A stretch of DNA of 64,000 nucleotides from Photorhabdus noenieputensis (GTDB lineage: Bacteria; Pseudomonadota; Gammaproteobacteria; Enterobacterales; Enterobacteriaceae): assembly GCF_018448935.1 (NCBI RefSeq), contig NZ_RCWC01000007.1:62001-126000 (forward strand), written 5' to 3'. The stretch's first letter is position 1; the number at the start of each line of letters is the position of its first letter. The notes under the pieces were generated by a model, which did not search any database, was not told the origin of the DNA, and saw only the letters and a list, made by a program, of their open reading frames with translations. Shown here one piece after another: positions 56,410 to 64,000 of this stretch. Both the position numbers and the translations under genes were made by a program.

Positions 56410-56643
56410 ATGTCCGTATTGGATGGAGCGACAGCAGTAATAATTTGGCTGTTTATGATTTACGTATTGTATTTCAGTTATTTCTGGTATTTCTCTGTTC
56501 CGTTAGGCTTATTTTTTGTATTCATGACAGTTAAAACGGCTAAAACAGTAAAAATTAAATTTTTATGTGCTGGATTAGCGTTGTTTTTTTTAATTGCGCC
56601 AATTACTGCATTACTAAAATACAGGGAAATTTTTTATTTTTAG
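56410..56643 (+). CDS. Small membrane protein, unknown
   Basis: 77 aa with two or three hydrophobic spans (AVIIWLFMIYVLYFSYFWYF, LGLFFVFMT, FLCAGLALFFLIAPIT) separated by a basic turn (KTAKTVKIK). TTAGGAG lies 10 bases before the ATG. There is no known motif and no operon partner. Size and topology fit many orphan membrane peptides, including possible immunity proteins. Confidence 0.65.
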   Translation: MSVLDGATAVIIWLFMIYVLYFSYFWYFSVPLGLFFVFMTVKTAKTVKIKFLCAGLALFFLIAPITALLKYREIFYF

Positions 56644-56702
56644 TAATTTGATAGAAAGACGAACAGCAATTTTCAACACCTGCGATAGCAACGTTAATCA
56701 TA

Positions 56703-57560
56703 TTAACGATCCTTTTCGTTAGTGTTTTTTGAAATTATTACATCATTTAATTTAAATATATTCTCTTCTTTTATAAGCCAATCTGTCATTTCGTTACTAT
56801 ACTTCTCAGAAATATAATTTTTATTTTCTAAATTGGTTTTATAGTTTACATCATCATTTTCTGGATGAGACAGATGTACACCTTCTATCCCCTCAAACAA
56901 ATGAAATTGAGAATTAGCTTTATGAAGCCGGAAACCAAGATCAATATCTTCACCACCCCATGATTTAAAGTTTTCATCAAAACAGCCCACTTTTTCAAAT
57001 AGTTTTTTTTCTACACTAAATATTGTTCCCCATAAAAAAACCCAGGGTGCAGGCATGGAGAATAATTTATAATTGAATCTCGCATACGAGCTTTGGCGAA
57101 TATCTTTGCCAACACCTAATTCTTTCATCCTTTTAATTGTACTGTCTACATCATCTAGGTCAACTTTTAGATCCCACTTATTTTCAGAGTATAGACCGTA
57201 TACATTTCCAATCGAAACTGATTGTGGGTTAGAGTTATGGAACTTGATCACACTCTTAACGAAATAGCTTGGCAAAAGTACGTCAGCGTCAATAAAAGCT
57301 AACAGCTCCCCTTTTGCATTCTTAGCTCCAATATTTCTCGCTCGGGCTACACGGAAACCTTCGTCAGGTACATATATATACTTGAGTTTATAGTTATAAA
57401 CTCGTTTAGTAACAGCAAGACAAGTTTCATCACTAGAACCATCATCTACAACTATTACTTCGAAGTCACTAAAGTCCGCGCTTTGCTTGTTTAATAAAGA
57501 GAGCAAAGACATTAGGCTTTCTTTTTTGTTATAAGAAGGGATGATTATACTTAGAGTCAT
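56703..57560 (-). CDS. Family 2 glycosyltransferase with C-terminal galactosyltransferase-like region
   Basis: 285 aa. The GT-A start LSIIIPSYNKKESLMSLLSL, VIVVDDGSSDET and the metal-binding AFIDADVLLP are followed by FDENFKSWGGEDIDLGFRLH, the glyco_transf_7C acceptor-site motif (W-G-G-E-D). No membrane spans are present. It adds a sugar to an unknown acceptor, perhaps a surface glycan or a small-molecule glycoside. It lies alone between add and ydgJ, with low GC, and looks acquired. Confidence 0.87.
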   Translation of the reverse strand: MTLSIIIPSYNKKESLMSLLSLLNKQSADFSDFEVIVVDDGSSDETCLAVTKRVYNYKLKYIYVPDEGFRVARARNIGAKNAKGELLAFIDADVLLPSYFVKSVIKFHNSNPQSVSIGNVYGLYSENKWDLKVDLDDVDSTIKRMKELGVGKDIRQSSYARFNYKLFSMPAPWVFLWGTIFSVEKKLFEKVGCFDENFKSWGGEDIDLGFRLHKANSQFHLFEGIEGVHLSHPENDDVNYKTNLENKNYISEKYSNEMTDWLIKEENIFKLNDVIISKNTNEKDR

Positions 57561-57635
57561 AAATTCATTATTCCTTAATCTTAATTTTTATTTCAAGAAT
57601 CTTGGTTTCTATCTCTTATTTCAAGCGCATGTTTA

Positions 57636-57830
57636 CTATTGATAGGTTATAGGACTACCTTTGCCTTTGAGGAAACCAAGCTTGCGCTTAGGTTTATCTT
57701 CTCTATATGAGATGACTTTAACCAATTCATGACCATTCTTGGCGATCACTACAGGCTCATCAGTGCGAACGACTTCCTGGATAATTCTGGACAGGTTAAT
57801 TTTCGCATCGTAGATGTTAACCTTTTCCAT
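57636..57830 (-). CDS. Phd/YefM-family antitoxin, solitary
   Basis: 64 aa from ATG 57830 (MEKVNIYDAKINLSRIIQEV) with AGAGGTC upstream; a longer frame to 57887 lacks an RBS. It has the Phd fold opening, E-P-V-V-I-A-K-N-G in the middle and the LGFLKGKGSP tail typical of antitoxins paired with PIN-domain (VapC) toxins. No toxin gene lies downstream: the next gene on this strand is a glycosyltransferase. Either the toxin has been lost or this acts on a toxin elsewhere. Confidence 0.82.
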   Translation of the reverse strand: MEKVNIYDAKINLSRIIQEVVRTDEPVVIAKNGHELVKVISYREDKPKRKLGFLKGKGSPITYQ

Positions 57831-57982
57831 AAAATGACCTCTTTTTGTACATATTTTAAACATAACCATTTTTATTGGTCTAGTCAATTTGGTTAGACTA
57901 ATTTATTTTATTTAAAAATAAGATATTACTCACAAAAATCACACAAACATAAATCTTATTTATAATAAACAAGATTCTCATC

Positions 57983-58006
57983 TATAATATATAGAGTTCT
58001 AGAACT
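57983..58006 (+). promoter_or_regulatory. -10 box with adjacent 12-bp palindrome
   Basis: TATAAT at 57983-57988 followed by the perfect palindrome AGTTCTAGAACT at 57995-58006, where a repressor could cover the start site of the 58060 gene. No convincing -35 box is seen. Confidence 0.45.
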
Positions 58007-58059
58007 ATTATTTTCCTATCAACATAACTGATTATTTACGTTTGTTTAAGGAGATGAAT

Positions 58060-58344
58060 ATGCCAGCAGCACAAGCTTACGCCCCACCTGGTTTTTGGGG
58101 ACCTTGGGTTGATTTACAAGGATGGTCTAGTACTACTCATAATATTAGATATACTTTTGTAACAGAATCACAGATGCCATCCGCTTTTTCTGTTGAGATA
58201 CAATATGTAGATCAGCCGGGGCCAAAAACTATACACGCTACAGGCCCAGGTGATTGCATGATACATGGAGGAGGAGCGGGAATAGACAGAATAAGATGTA
58301 AAAGCTTTTCTACAGGACAAAATGTTATTGTTACTTGGGATTAG
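58060..58344 (+). CDS. Small beta-rich protein, unknown
   Basis: 94 aa from ATG 58060, which has AAGGAG 6 bases upstream; ATG 58054 is too close to the SD. No signal peptide. The sequence (YAPPGFWGPWVDLQGWSSTT..., IRYTFVTES, FSVEIQYVDQ, RIRCKSFSTGQNVIVTWD) is rich in Trp, Gly and alternating beta-type residues with two Cys, suggesting a small beta-sandwich. It may be a binding or toxin-like protein; no family is recognised. A lipoprotein gene follows after 78 bases in the same direction. Confidence 0.65.
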   Translation: MPAAQAYAPPGFWGPWVDLQGWSSTTHNIRYTFVTESQMPSAFSVEIQYVDQPGPKTIHATGPGDCMIHGGGAGIDRIRCKSFSTGQNVIVTWD

Positions 58345-58422
58345 TAACAATATACTACTAATAGCCTTACTTAATTTTTAAGTGGGCTATATGTGGTTCT
58401 TAAATATGACAGGTTCGAAATT

Positions 58423-58824
58423 ATGAAAAATATATTTGTTATTATGATGTTCCTATCCGCAATAACTGGATGTTCCGATAAAAACAATCTAAATAGGCTA
58501 ATTCAAACGAAAGAAGGGTTAAAATTTGAATTTCTATCCGGTGAAAAATTTATCTTAACCCAAGAGTGTACAGATCAAATTAATTATTTAGGATCACATG
58601 ACGGAATGAATAATGAGTTATCATTAGTAGTGAAAAAAGATAAGCCATGTTTTCCTCGATTTAATGCTCTAATCAATAAAAACATTGGGACCAAAATGAC
58701 AGTATCATTTAACGGTATTCCTATGTTCACAACGACTATTCAAACCTCTTTATCTCCTTCGTTTAGAATGGGGGCAAATGATAAAAGACAAGCCATTGGT
58801 ATTGTGAACACACTAAAAAATTAG
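58423..58824 (+). CDS. Small lipoprotein, unknown
   Basis: 133 aa from ATG 58423 (MKNIFVIMMF). A type II signal peptide ends in the lipobox AITGC, with lipidation at Cys17. The Ser-Asp after the Cys does not match the strict Asp +2 retention signal, so outer-membrane sorting is likely. The mature part has two further Cys. It may share a transcript with the 58060 gene. Function unknown. Confidence 0.7.
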   Translation: MKNIFVIMMFLSAITGCSDKNNLNRLIQTKEGLKFEFLSGEKFILTQECTDQINYLGSHDGMNNELSLVVKKDKPCFPRFNALINKNIGTKMTVSFNGIPMFTTTIQTSLSPSFRMGANDKRQAIGIVNTLKN

Positions 58825-58921
58825 ATGGGTTGCCATAAGTAGTTTTCAAAATAGTAGAGCACAGGGAACTCAACCCAATTTTTACGATCTGATGAAAGTG
58901 CTTTGCCAGCTATTTACATAT

Positions 58922-59899
58922 CTATTTCCGTCTTAACCTCCGCGCATAACGTTGCGCCAATACTGCACACACCATCAACTGAATTTGATGAAAAATCATC
59001 AACGGCAACAACATTACGCCAACCGTCGCAGCAGGGAATAAAACATTTGCCATTGGTACACCATTAGCCAGACTCTTTTTCGAACCACAAAAAACAATCG
59101 TAATTTCGTCTTCTTTATTAAAGCCCAACCAACGAGCGGTATAAGTATTAATCATCAATACAATTGCCAGCATAATGCAGCAAATAATCCCAATCATCAG
59201 TAGCGAATAACCATCAATCTTATGCCAAATACCTTCTACCACCGCCTCACTAAAAGCCACATAAACCACCAAAAGAATTGATGACCGGTCAGTCATATTG
59301 ACCAGCTTTTTGTGTTTTTCCACCCAACCGGCAATTAATGGCCGTGACAGATGCCCAATAATAAAAGGAACCATCAATTGCAGAATTATGGATTTTATTG
59401 CTTCCAGCGTATCGGGACTGCCCTCGCCCTGGATATGGATCATCAATCCGACTAATATTGGCGATAAAAACACGCCCAGAATACTGGATGCTGAAGCACT
59501 GCAAATAGCTGCGGCAACATTACCACCAGCAACTGAGGTAAAAGCAATAGCTGACTGAACCGTAGCCGGTAATGCACAAAGATAAAGGAATCCCCAATAA
59601 ACCGTTGGTGTCATGATTTCGGGTACTAGCAAATTCAAGCCTAATCCGATAATTGGGAATAAGACAAAAGTACTGAGAAAGACCACCAAATGAAGCCGCC
59701 AATGTCCTATGCCGGCAATAATAGCTTGACGAGATAATTTTGCTCCATGCATAAAAAACAGCAGAGCAATAGCCGCTGTGGTTAGCCGTTGAAATCCTAC
59801 TTTTATTTCACCTTCGCAAGGAAAAAATGTCGCAATAACAACTACCGTCACTAATACCATCAAAAAAGGATCTATTTTTAATCTTTGCCACCAAGTCAT
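58922..59899 (-). CDS. Bile acid:sodium symporter-family transporter (YfeH/SLC10A7-like)
   Basis: 325 aa with about ten spans. DPFLMVLVTVVVIATFFPCE, FFMHGAKLSRQAI, CALPATVQSAIAFTSVAGGN and a late IVFCGSKKSLANGVPMANVL match the SLC10A7/YfeH branch of the BASS superfamily. The crossing helices with P-A-T-V-Q-S and G-S-K-K-S-L-A are conserved. The substrate is unknown; bile acids are not implied. It is read leftward, 80 bases after the ydgJ stop, and might share its transcript. Confidence 0.88.
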   Translation of the reverse strand: MTWWQRLKIDPFLMVLVTVVVIATFFPCEGEIKVGFQRLTTAAIALLFFMHGAKLSRQAIIAGIGHWRLHLVVFLSTFVLFPIIGLGLNLLVPEIMTPTVYWGFLYLCALPATVQSAIAFTSVAGGNVAAAICSASASSILGVFLSPILVGLMIHIQGEGSPDTLEAIKSIILQLMVPFIIGHLSRPLIAGWVEKHKKLVNMTDRSSILLVVYVAFSEAVVEGIWHKIDGYSLLMIGIICCIMLAIVLMINTYTARWLGFNKEDEITIVFCGSKKSLANGVPMANVLFPAATVGVMLLPLMIFHQIQLMVCAVLAQRYARRLRRK

Positions 59900-59981
59900 T
59901 TATCATTTTCCTTGCTTCGCAAATAATAAGCCCGGTAAATCAGGCTAAGCAGTAAATAGAATGTCTCAACAAAATATAGGC

Positions 59982-61019
59982 TTAAATTGCCACTGTACGT
60001 TGTTGTTCTGCCGACTGAATACCGGCTTCAATTAATTTCATGATTTGGATTGCTTCACTTGCCGTGACTGGATTAGGTTTACCTAGCGTAATCGCATCAC
60101 GGATAGCAGCATAATAAGCAGAATAATTACCAGGCAAAGTCGGTACATGTTCAGTCACTAACTCTTCTCCACGTGACAGCGTCACAATACCATCACGAAT
60201 ATCATATCCCCACTCAGCATGCGGAGGCTTTTCCCCTGCTTTCAATCGCTCTTCCTGAGGATCAAGACCATATTTTACGTAACTGCCTTCCATACCATGC
60301 AGCGTATAAACAGCAGATTCAGCCGCCGCCACGGTTGTTGCATGAAGAACCACTTTGATATCCGGATAATTCAACAACACGTGGAAATAATCTACCGCTT
60401 CCGCTTGTGGGCGAATCATCCCCAAATCAGCCGTAATAGATTGCGGTTTACCAAATAGTTGAACCGCTTGATCGAGTAAGTGAGGACCTAAATCATACCA
60501 AATACCACTTCCTTGCCCCGCCGCTTCACGCCATCTTTGACGTATAACCGGGCGATAGCGATCAAAATGGGCTGCAAAATATTTTAATTTGCCCAAGCGA
60601 TTCTCTTGAATTAACGATTTTATCGTCAGAAAACCGGAATCCCAACGGCGGTTATGAAATACAGAAAGTAATAAATCCGCCTTTTCTGCCTGCTCTTTTA
60701 AAGATTCAGCTTGTTCAACTGTGATGGTAAATGGTTTATCCACCACAACATGCTTACCCGCAGCCAATGCCTTCTGTGCCAGAGGATAATGCGTATCATT
60801 AGGTGTCGGAATAACGATTAAGTCAATGTCGGGATCATTAAAAAGATCCTCATAGCAGGATACCACCGGAATATTTGGCCAATCTGATTTCACTTTTTCA
60901 GCATCACTACTGGAAATGGCGGCTAATTTAACACCAGTAGTACCCGCAATTAATGGTGCATGGAACGTTTTACTCGCATAACCATACCCCACCAACCCAA
61001 CCTTTAACAGCTCACGCAT
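59982..61019 (-). CDS. ydgJ: Gfo/Idh/MocA-family oxidoreductase YdgJ
   Basis: 345 aa from ATG 61019 (MRELLKVGLV) with GAGGG upstream; E. coli YdgJ has 346. Rossmann motif VGLVGYGYASKTFHAPLI at the N-terminus, DKPFT-type VVDKPFT with the catalytic Lys near residue 96, and a C-terminal GFO_IDH half (YDLGPHLLDQAVQLFG). It is an NAD(P)-dependent sugar or inositol dehydrogenase-like enzyme with unknown substrate. Core synteny (add, ydgJ, ydgK, rsx) supports the name. Confidence 0.93.
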   Translation of the reverse strand: MRELLKVGLVGYGYASKTFHAPLIAGTTGVKLAAISSSDAEKVKSDWPNIPVVSCYEDLFNDPDIDLIVIPTPNDTHYPLAQKALAAGKHVVVDKPFTITVEQAESLKEQAEKADLLLSVFHNRRWDSGFLTIKSLIQENRLGKLKYFAAHFDRYRPVIRQRWREAAGQGSGIWYDLGPHLLDQAVQLFGKPQSITADLGMIRPQAEAVDYFHVLLNYPDIKVVLHATTVAAAESAVYTLHGMEGSYVKYGLDPQEERLKAGEKPPHAEWGYDIRDGIVTLSRGEELVTEHVPTLPGNYSAYYAAIRDAITLGKPNPVTASEAIQIMKLIEAGIQSAEQQRTVAI

Positions 61020-61216
61020 AACAGCCCCCTCAAACTCATTAATAATATGCAGCAATTCAACATCGGTAAAAAATATCATCGGTGATGACCGTTGAGCAAA
61101 TTATCTCTGAATCTACTCTTGAAGATCTTTCAACCAATCTATTCCTACAACCTATTTCCTCAATCATCATAATCGCCTATTATTCTTTTTTCGTATAGCT
61201 TCAAGTGGAATGATTT

Positions 61217-61657
61217 ATGTATCAAACCAATGATTACCACCGAATTAATGGTTGGATTCTGGCTCCGGCGGCTTATCTGATTATGACCTTTTTCAGTGCC
61301 AGCATAATGCTTGCCTTATATATTGTGGCATTTTTTAGTCAAAACAATGCATTGAGTGCCGGGCATAATCACTTTACTTTAATGTGGTTTCTTTCTGTTG
61401 CCATTACTGCGGTAATGTGGTGTTACACTCTATGGGTATTGAAACTGCTTTTCATTCGATCAAAAAGATTCCCTCAAATTTTTATTATTTGGCTTATTGT
61501 TACCGTATTAATTGCATTGAAAACTTTCGCTTTCTCCCCTATTCCTGATCAAATGGCTTTACGTGCATTAGCATGGCCACTATTGGCAACCGCTATTTTC
61601 GTCCCCTACATTAAACGCTCTCATCGAGTCAAAATGACTTTCACACAAGATCGATAA
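61217..61657 (+). CDS. ydgK: YdgK family membrane protein (DUF2569)
   Basis: 146 aa with four membrane spans; the start INGWILAPAAYLIMTFFSAS is the DUF2569 signature. Its function is unknown. It stands before rsxA as in E. coli. The blr and cnu genes that E. coli carries between ydgJ and ydgK are not seen in the 200-bp gap here. Confidence 0.9.
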   Translation: MYQTNDYHRINGWILAPAAYLIMTFFSASIMLALYIVAFFSQNNALSAGHNHFTLMWFLSVAITAVMWCYTLWVLKLLFIRSKRFPQIFIIWLIVTVLIALKTFAFSPIPDQMALRALAWPLLATAIFVPYIKRSHRVKMTFTQDR

Positions 61658-61783
61658 CCTCAACTTTCTTTGGTTGTTATCATTAACAATAGATTGCCCT
61701 TGGTAAGACGAGGGCATACTGATAATTTAATAAAAAGTAAACAATTTAATAAAAAGTAAACAAACTCATTTTCAGGCACAGCA

Positions 61784-62365
61784 ATGACTGACTATTTTCT
61801 TTTATTTGTTGGAACCGTATTGGTTAACAATTTCGTCTTGGTGAAATTCCTCGGCTTATGCCCTTTTATGGGCGTATCTAAAAAGCTGGAAACTGCCATC
61901 GGGATGGGATTTGCAACAACATTCGTTATGACACTGGCCTCTGTATGTTCATGGCTGGTGAATACCTTTATTTTGTTACCACTGGACTTAATCTATTTGC
62001 GTACCCTGAGCTTTATTCTTGTCATTGCGGTTGTGGTGCAATTCACAGAGCTTGTTGTACGCAAAACCAGCCCGACGTTATACCGGTTATTGGGTATTTT
62101 CCTGCCGTTGATTACGACTAATTGTGCTGTACTTGGTGTGGCGTTGCTGAATATCAATCAATCACACGATTTTTTACAATCCGCTATTTATGGTTTCGGT
62201 GCTGCCGCGGGTTTCTCTCTCGTTATGGTACTGTTTGCCGCGATTCGTGAACGTCTGGCTGTTGCCGATGTACCCGCCCCTTTCAAAGGGTCATCTATTG
62301 GTCTTGTCACTGCGGGTTTAATGTCCTTGGCTTTTATGGGTTTTAGTGGTTTGGTGAAGTTCTGA
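61784..62365 (+). CDS. rsxA: Rsx/Rnf electron transport complex subunit A
   Basis: 193 aa, six spans, the RnfA pattern [34 protein letters not shown] and [13 protein letters not shown]. It is an integral subunit of the NADH-linked Rsx complex that in enterics keeps SoxR reduced. The stop overlaps the rsxB start (TGATG). A 19-bp tandem duplication lies just upstream. Confidence 0.96.
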   Translation: MTDYFLLFVGTVLVNNFVLVKFLGLCPFMGVSKKLETAIGMGFATTFVMTLASVCSWLVNTFILLPLDLIYLRTLSFILVIAVVVQFTELVVRKTSPTLYRLLGIFLPLITTNCAVLGVALLNINQSHDFLQSAIYGFGAAAGFSLVMVLFAAIRERLAVADVPAPFKGSSIGLVTAGLMSLAFMGFSGLVKF

Positions 62366-62997
62366 TGACATCATTATGGATTGCTATTGGTGCACTCAGT
62401 GCACTAGGGTTAATTTTTGGGTTAATTCTGGGGTTTGCTGCCCGCCGTTTTCAGGTGGAAGAGGACCCCATTGTTGAAAATATTGATGATATTTTGCCGC
62501 AAAGCCAGTGTGGGCAATGTGGTTACCCTGGCTGTCGCCCTTATGCTGAGGCCATAGCAAATAATGGTGAGATGATTAACAAATGTGCACCCGGTGGCGA
62601 ACAAGCCATGCTGAAAATTTCAGAGCTGCTCGGTGTTGATCCACAACCATTGGATGGTGATGCAAGCATACAAAACCCCGCTCGCAAAATCGCATTTATT
62701 GATGAAGAGAATTGCATTGGCTGCACCAAATGTATTCAAGCCTGTCCGGTAGACGCTATTGTCGGTGCTACGCGTGCCATGCATACCGTTGTTGAAGATT
62801 TATGTACCGGTTGTGATCTGTGCGTTGCGCCTTGCCCAACCGACTGTATTACGATGATCCCTGTAGCCACCACCACTGCTAACTGGAAATGGGATTTAAA
62901 AACCATCCCGGTTAGAAATATTACTGTTCAGCCATCGTACGCCACTTCCGCCAACAGTATCCCGGTTAAAAATATTGAGGCTGAACATCATGTTTAA
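62365..62997 (+). CDS. rsxB: Rsx/Rnf electron transport complex subunit B
   Basis: 210 aa. An N-terminal membrane span ([20 protein letters not shown]) is followed by the Fes domain [18 protein letters not shown] and two ferredoxin motifs, [16 protein letters not shown] and [16 protein letters not shown], for three 4Fe-4S clusters in all. It passes electrons between RsxC and the membrane subunits. The end overlaps rsxC by 8 bases. Confidence 0.96.
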   Translation: MTSLWIAIGALSALGLIFGLILGFAARRFQVEEDPIVENIDDILPQSQCGQCGYPGCRPYAEAIANNGEMINKCAPGGEQAMLKISELLGVDPQPLDGDASIQNPARKIAFIDEENCIGCTKCIQACPVDAIVGATRAMHTVVEDLCTGCDLCVAPCPTDCITMIPVATTTANWKWDLKTIPVRNITVQPSYATSANSIPVKNIEAEHHV

Positions 62998-64000
62998 TTT
63001 ACTGAATTTACTCAATAAAAACAAAATCTGGGATTTTACTGGTGGAATTCATCCACCTGAAATGAAGCTGCAATCCAGCCAGGCTCCTTTGCGCATTGCG
63101 CCACTGCCGGAAGAGTTAATCATCCCATTGCAACAACATTTGGGGACGGAAGGCGAGTTGCTGGTTAAAGTGGGTGATAAGGTGCTTAAAGGCCAACCTT
63201 TGACATTTGGCACTGGTCGTACTGTACCGGTTCATGCATCAACTTCCGGCACCATCATTGCCATTGAACCATGTATTACAGCGCACCCATCCGGGTTGAA
63301 AGAGTTATGTGTTCGTTTATGCCCTGACGGTGCCGATCAATGGTGTACACGTATTCAGACACCTGATTATCAATCATTGGATACAGAGACGATACTGAAC
63401 CGAATCCATCAAGCAGGTATCGCAGGTTTAGGTGGAGCTGGCTTTCCGACCGCAGCCAAACTACAAAATGGCCGTCATGGCCTTAAGACACTGATCATTA
63501 ACGCAGCAGAATGCGAGCCTTATATCACCGCTGATGACCGCCTGATGCAGGAACATGCCGACGAACTTATCGAGGGCATTCGTATTCTGGAACATCTGCT
63601 TAAACCAGCGCAGATCCTGATTGGTATCGAAGATAATAAGCCAGAAGCAATAAAAGAACTTAAAACCGCCCTAAAAGGTGATAAATCGATTATCGTCCGG
63701 GTTATCCCGACCAAATATCCTTCTGGCGGCGCTAAACAACTGACCAAGATCCTAACAGGTAAAGAGGTTCCATCCGGTGGCCGTTCCTCTGCTATCGGAG
63801 TGCTGATGCAGAACGTCGGCACAGTGGTTGCAATCAAGCGTGCCATTATCGATGGAGAACCTTTGATTGAGCGAGTCGTTACGCTTACTGGCGAAGCAGT
63901 CACCTCACCGGGTAACTTTTGGGCTCGACTCGGTACTCCGGTACAATTTCTTCTCCAGTTAGCCGGGTTTGAACCACAATCAGAACAAATGGTCATTATG
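62990..64000 (+). CDS. rsxC: Rsx/Rnf electron transport complex subunit C (3' end outside window)
   Basis: The frame from ATG 62990 ([20 protein letters not shown]) is open to the last base, giving 337 residues of an expected 700 or more. [16 protein letters not shown] is the NADH/FMN-binding glycine-rich loop of RnfC/Nqo1, and [16 protein letters not shown] follows as in RnfC. The 4Fe-4S motifs and the repetitive C-terminal tail lie beyond the window. Confidence 0.95.
   Translation, partial: MFNLLNLLNKNKIWDFTGGIHPPEMKLQSSQAPLRIAPLPEELIIPLQQHLGTEGELLVKVGDKVLKGQPLTFGTGRTVPVHASTSGTIIAIEPCITAHPSGLKELCVRLCPDGADQWCTRIQTPDYQSLDTETILNRIHQAGIAGLGGAGFPTAAKLQNGRHGLKTLIINAAECEPYITADDRLMQEHADELIEGIRILEHLLKPAQILIGIEDNKPEAIKELKTALKGDKSIIVRVIPTKYPSGGAKQLTKILTGKEVPSGGRSSAIGVLMQNVGTVVAIKRAIIDGEPLIERVVTLTGEAVTSPGNFWARLGTPVQFLLQLAGFEPQSEQMVIM

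Noticed and set aside
63520-63996. 158-residue minus-strand ORF at the right end
   Set aside because: It is the antisense of rsxC, whose plus-strand frame encodes the RnfC glycine-rich loop.

Overview
The window looks like chromosome from an entomopathogenic enterobacterium, most likely Photorhabdus or its sister genus Xenorhabdus. The inference rests on four things: a conserved enterobacterial core block at the right end in the same order as around the E. coli replication terminus (tus, fumC, manA, ydgA, add, ydgJ, ydgK, rsxA, rsxB, rsxC); low overall GC; a yersiniabactin/piscibactin-like NRPS-PKS operon; and a dense scatter of decayed insertion sequences and accessory genes (chitin-active LPMO, PI-specific phospholipase C, tyrosine decarboxylase, Rpn nuclease). 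No database search was possible, so genus and products are assigned from recognised motifs and remembered family sequences.

Layout. 1-15.2 kb is the 3' part of a siderophore-type operon, read left to right with overlapping stop/start codons throughout: the C-terminus of an NRPS carrying a carrier domain; a 3475-aa KS-AT-KR-ACP-Cy-PCP-Cy-A-PCP-TE megasynthase; a thiazolinyl imide reductase (Irp3/YbtU type); an unrecognised 97-aa protein; and a single polypeptide fusing a salicyl-AMP ligase (YbtE type) to a salicylate synthase (YbtS/Irp9 type). Together they could make salicylate, activate it, add cysteine-derived thiazoline rings and a malonate unit, reduce one ring and release the product. 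15.4-16.6 kb is a Tat-exported bicupin of the oxalate decarboxylase family. 17-26 kb is accessory: a low-GC protein with a YoeB/RelE-like C-terminus, transposase remnants (rve type, Tn3 DUF4158, IS1016-like), an SGNH hydrolase plus membrane O-acyltransferase pair, an Rpn-family protein with 12-bp tandem repeats, an EamA exporter, a PI-PLC and a small secreted protein.

26-33.6 kb carries OsmC and DUF29 proteins, a tyrosine decarboxylase/tyrosine permease operon, a quinone oxidoreductase and an HTH protein. 33.6-40.6 kb is a visibly GC-richer leftward cluster that reads as a putrescine/GABA catabolic island (FAD amine oxidoreductase, gamma-aminobutyraldehyde dehydrogenase, GABA aminotransferase, a double SnoaL protein, DUF805, SDR); most of it lies between inverted copies of a repeat end. 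41.5-48.7 kb has an orphan DmsA-like molybdoenzyme, a peptide-binding protein, an ABC exporter fragment, an AA10 LPMO and a class II HDAC-like amidohydrolase.

49-64 kb is core. tus has a near-consensus Ter site just downstream of its -10 box, so it is probably autoregulated and marks the terminus; forks moving toward higher coordinates should be arrested there. The core is interrupted between tus and fumC by a PRiA4-ORF3-like pseudogene and between add and ydgJ by a cargo block (small membrane protein, glycosyltransferase, lone Phd antitoxin, two small orphan genes, BASS-family transporter). The window ends inside rsxC.
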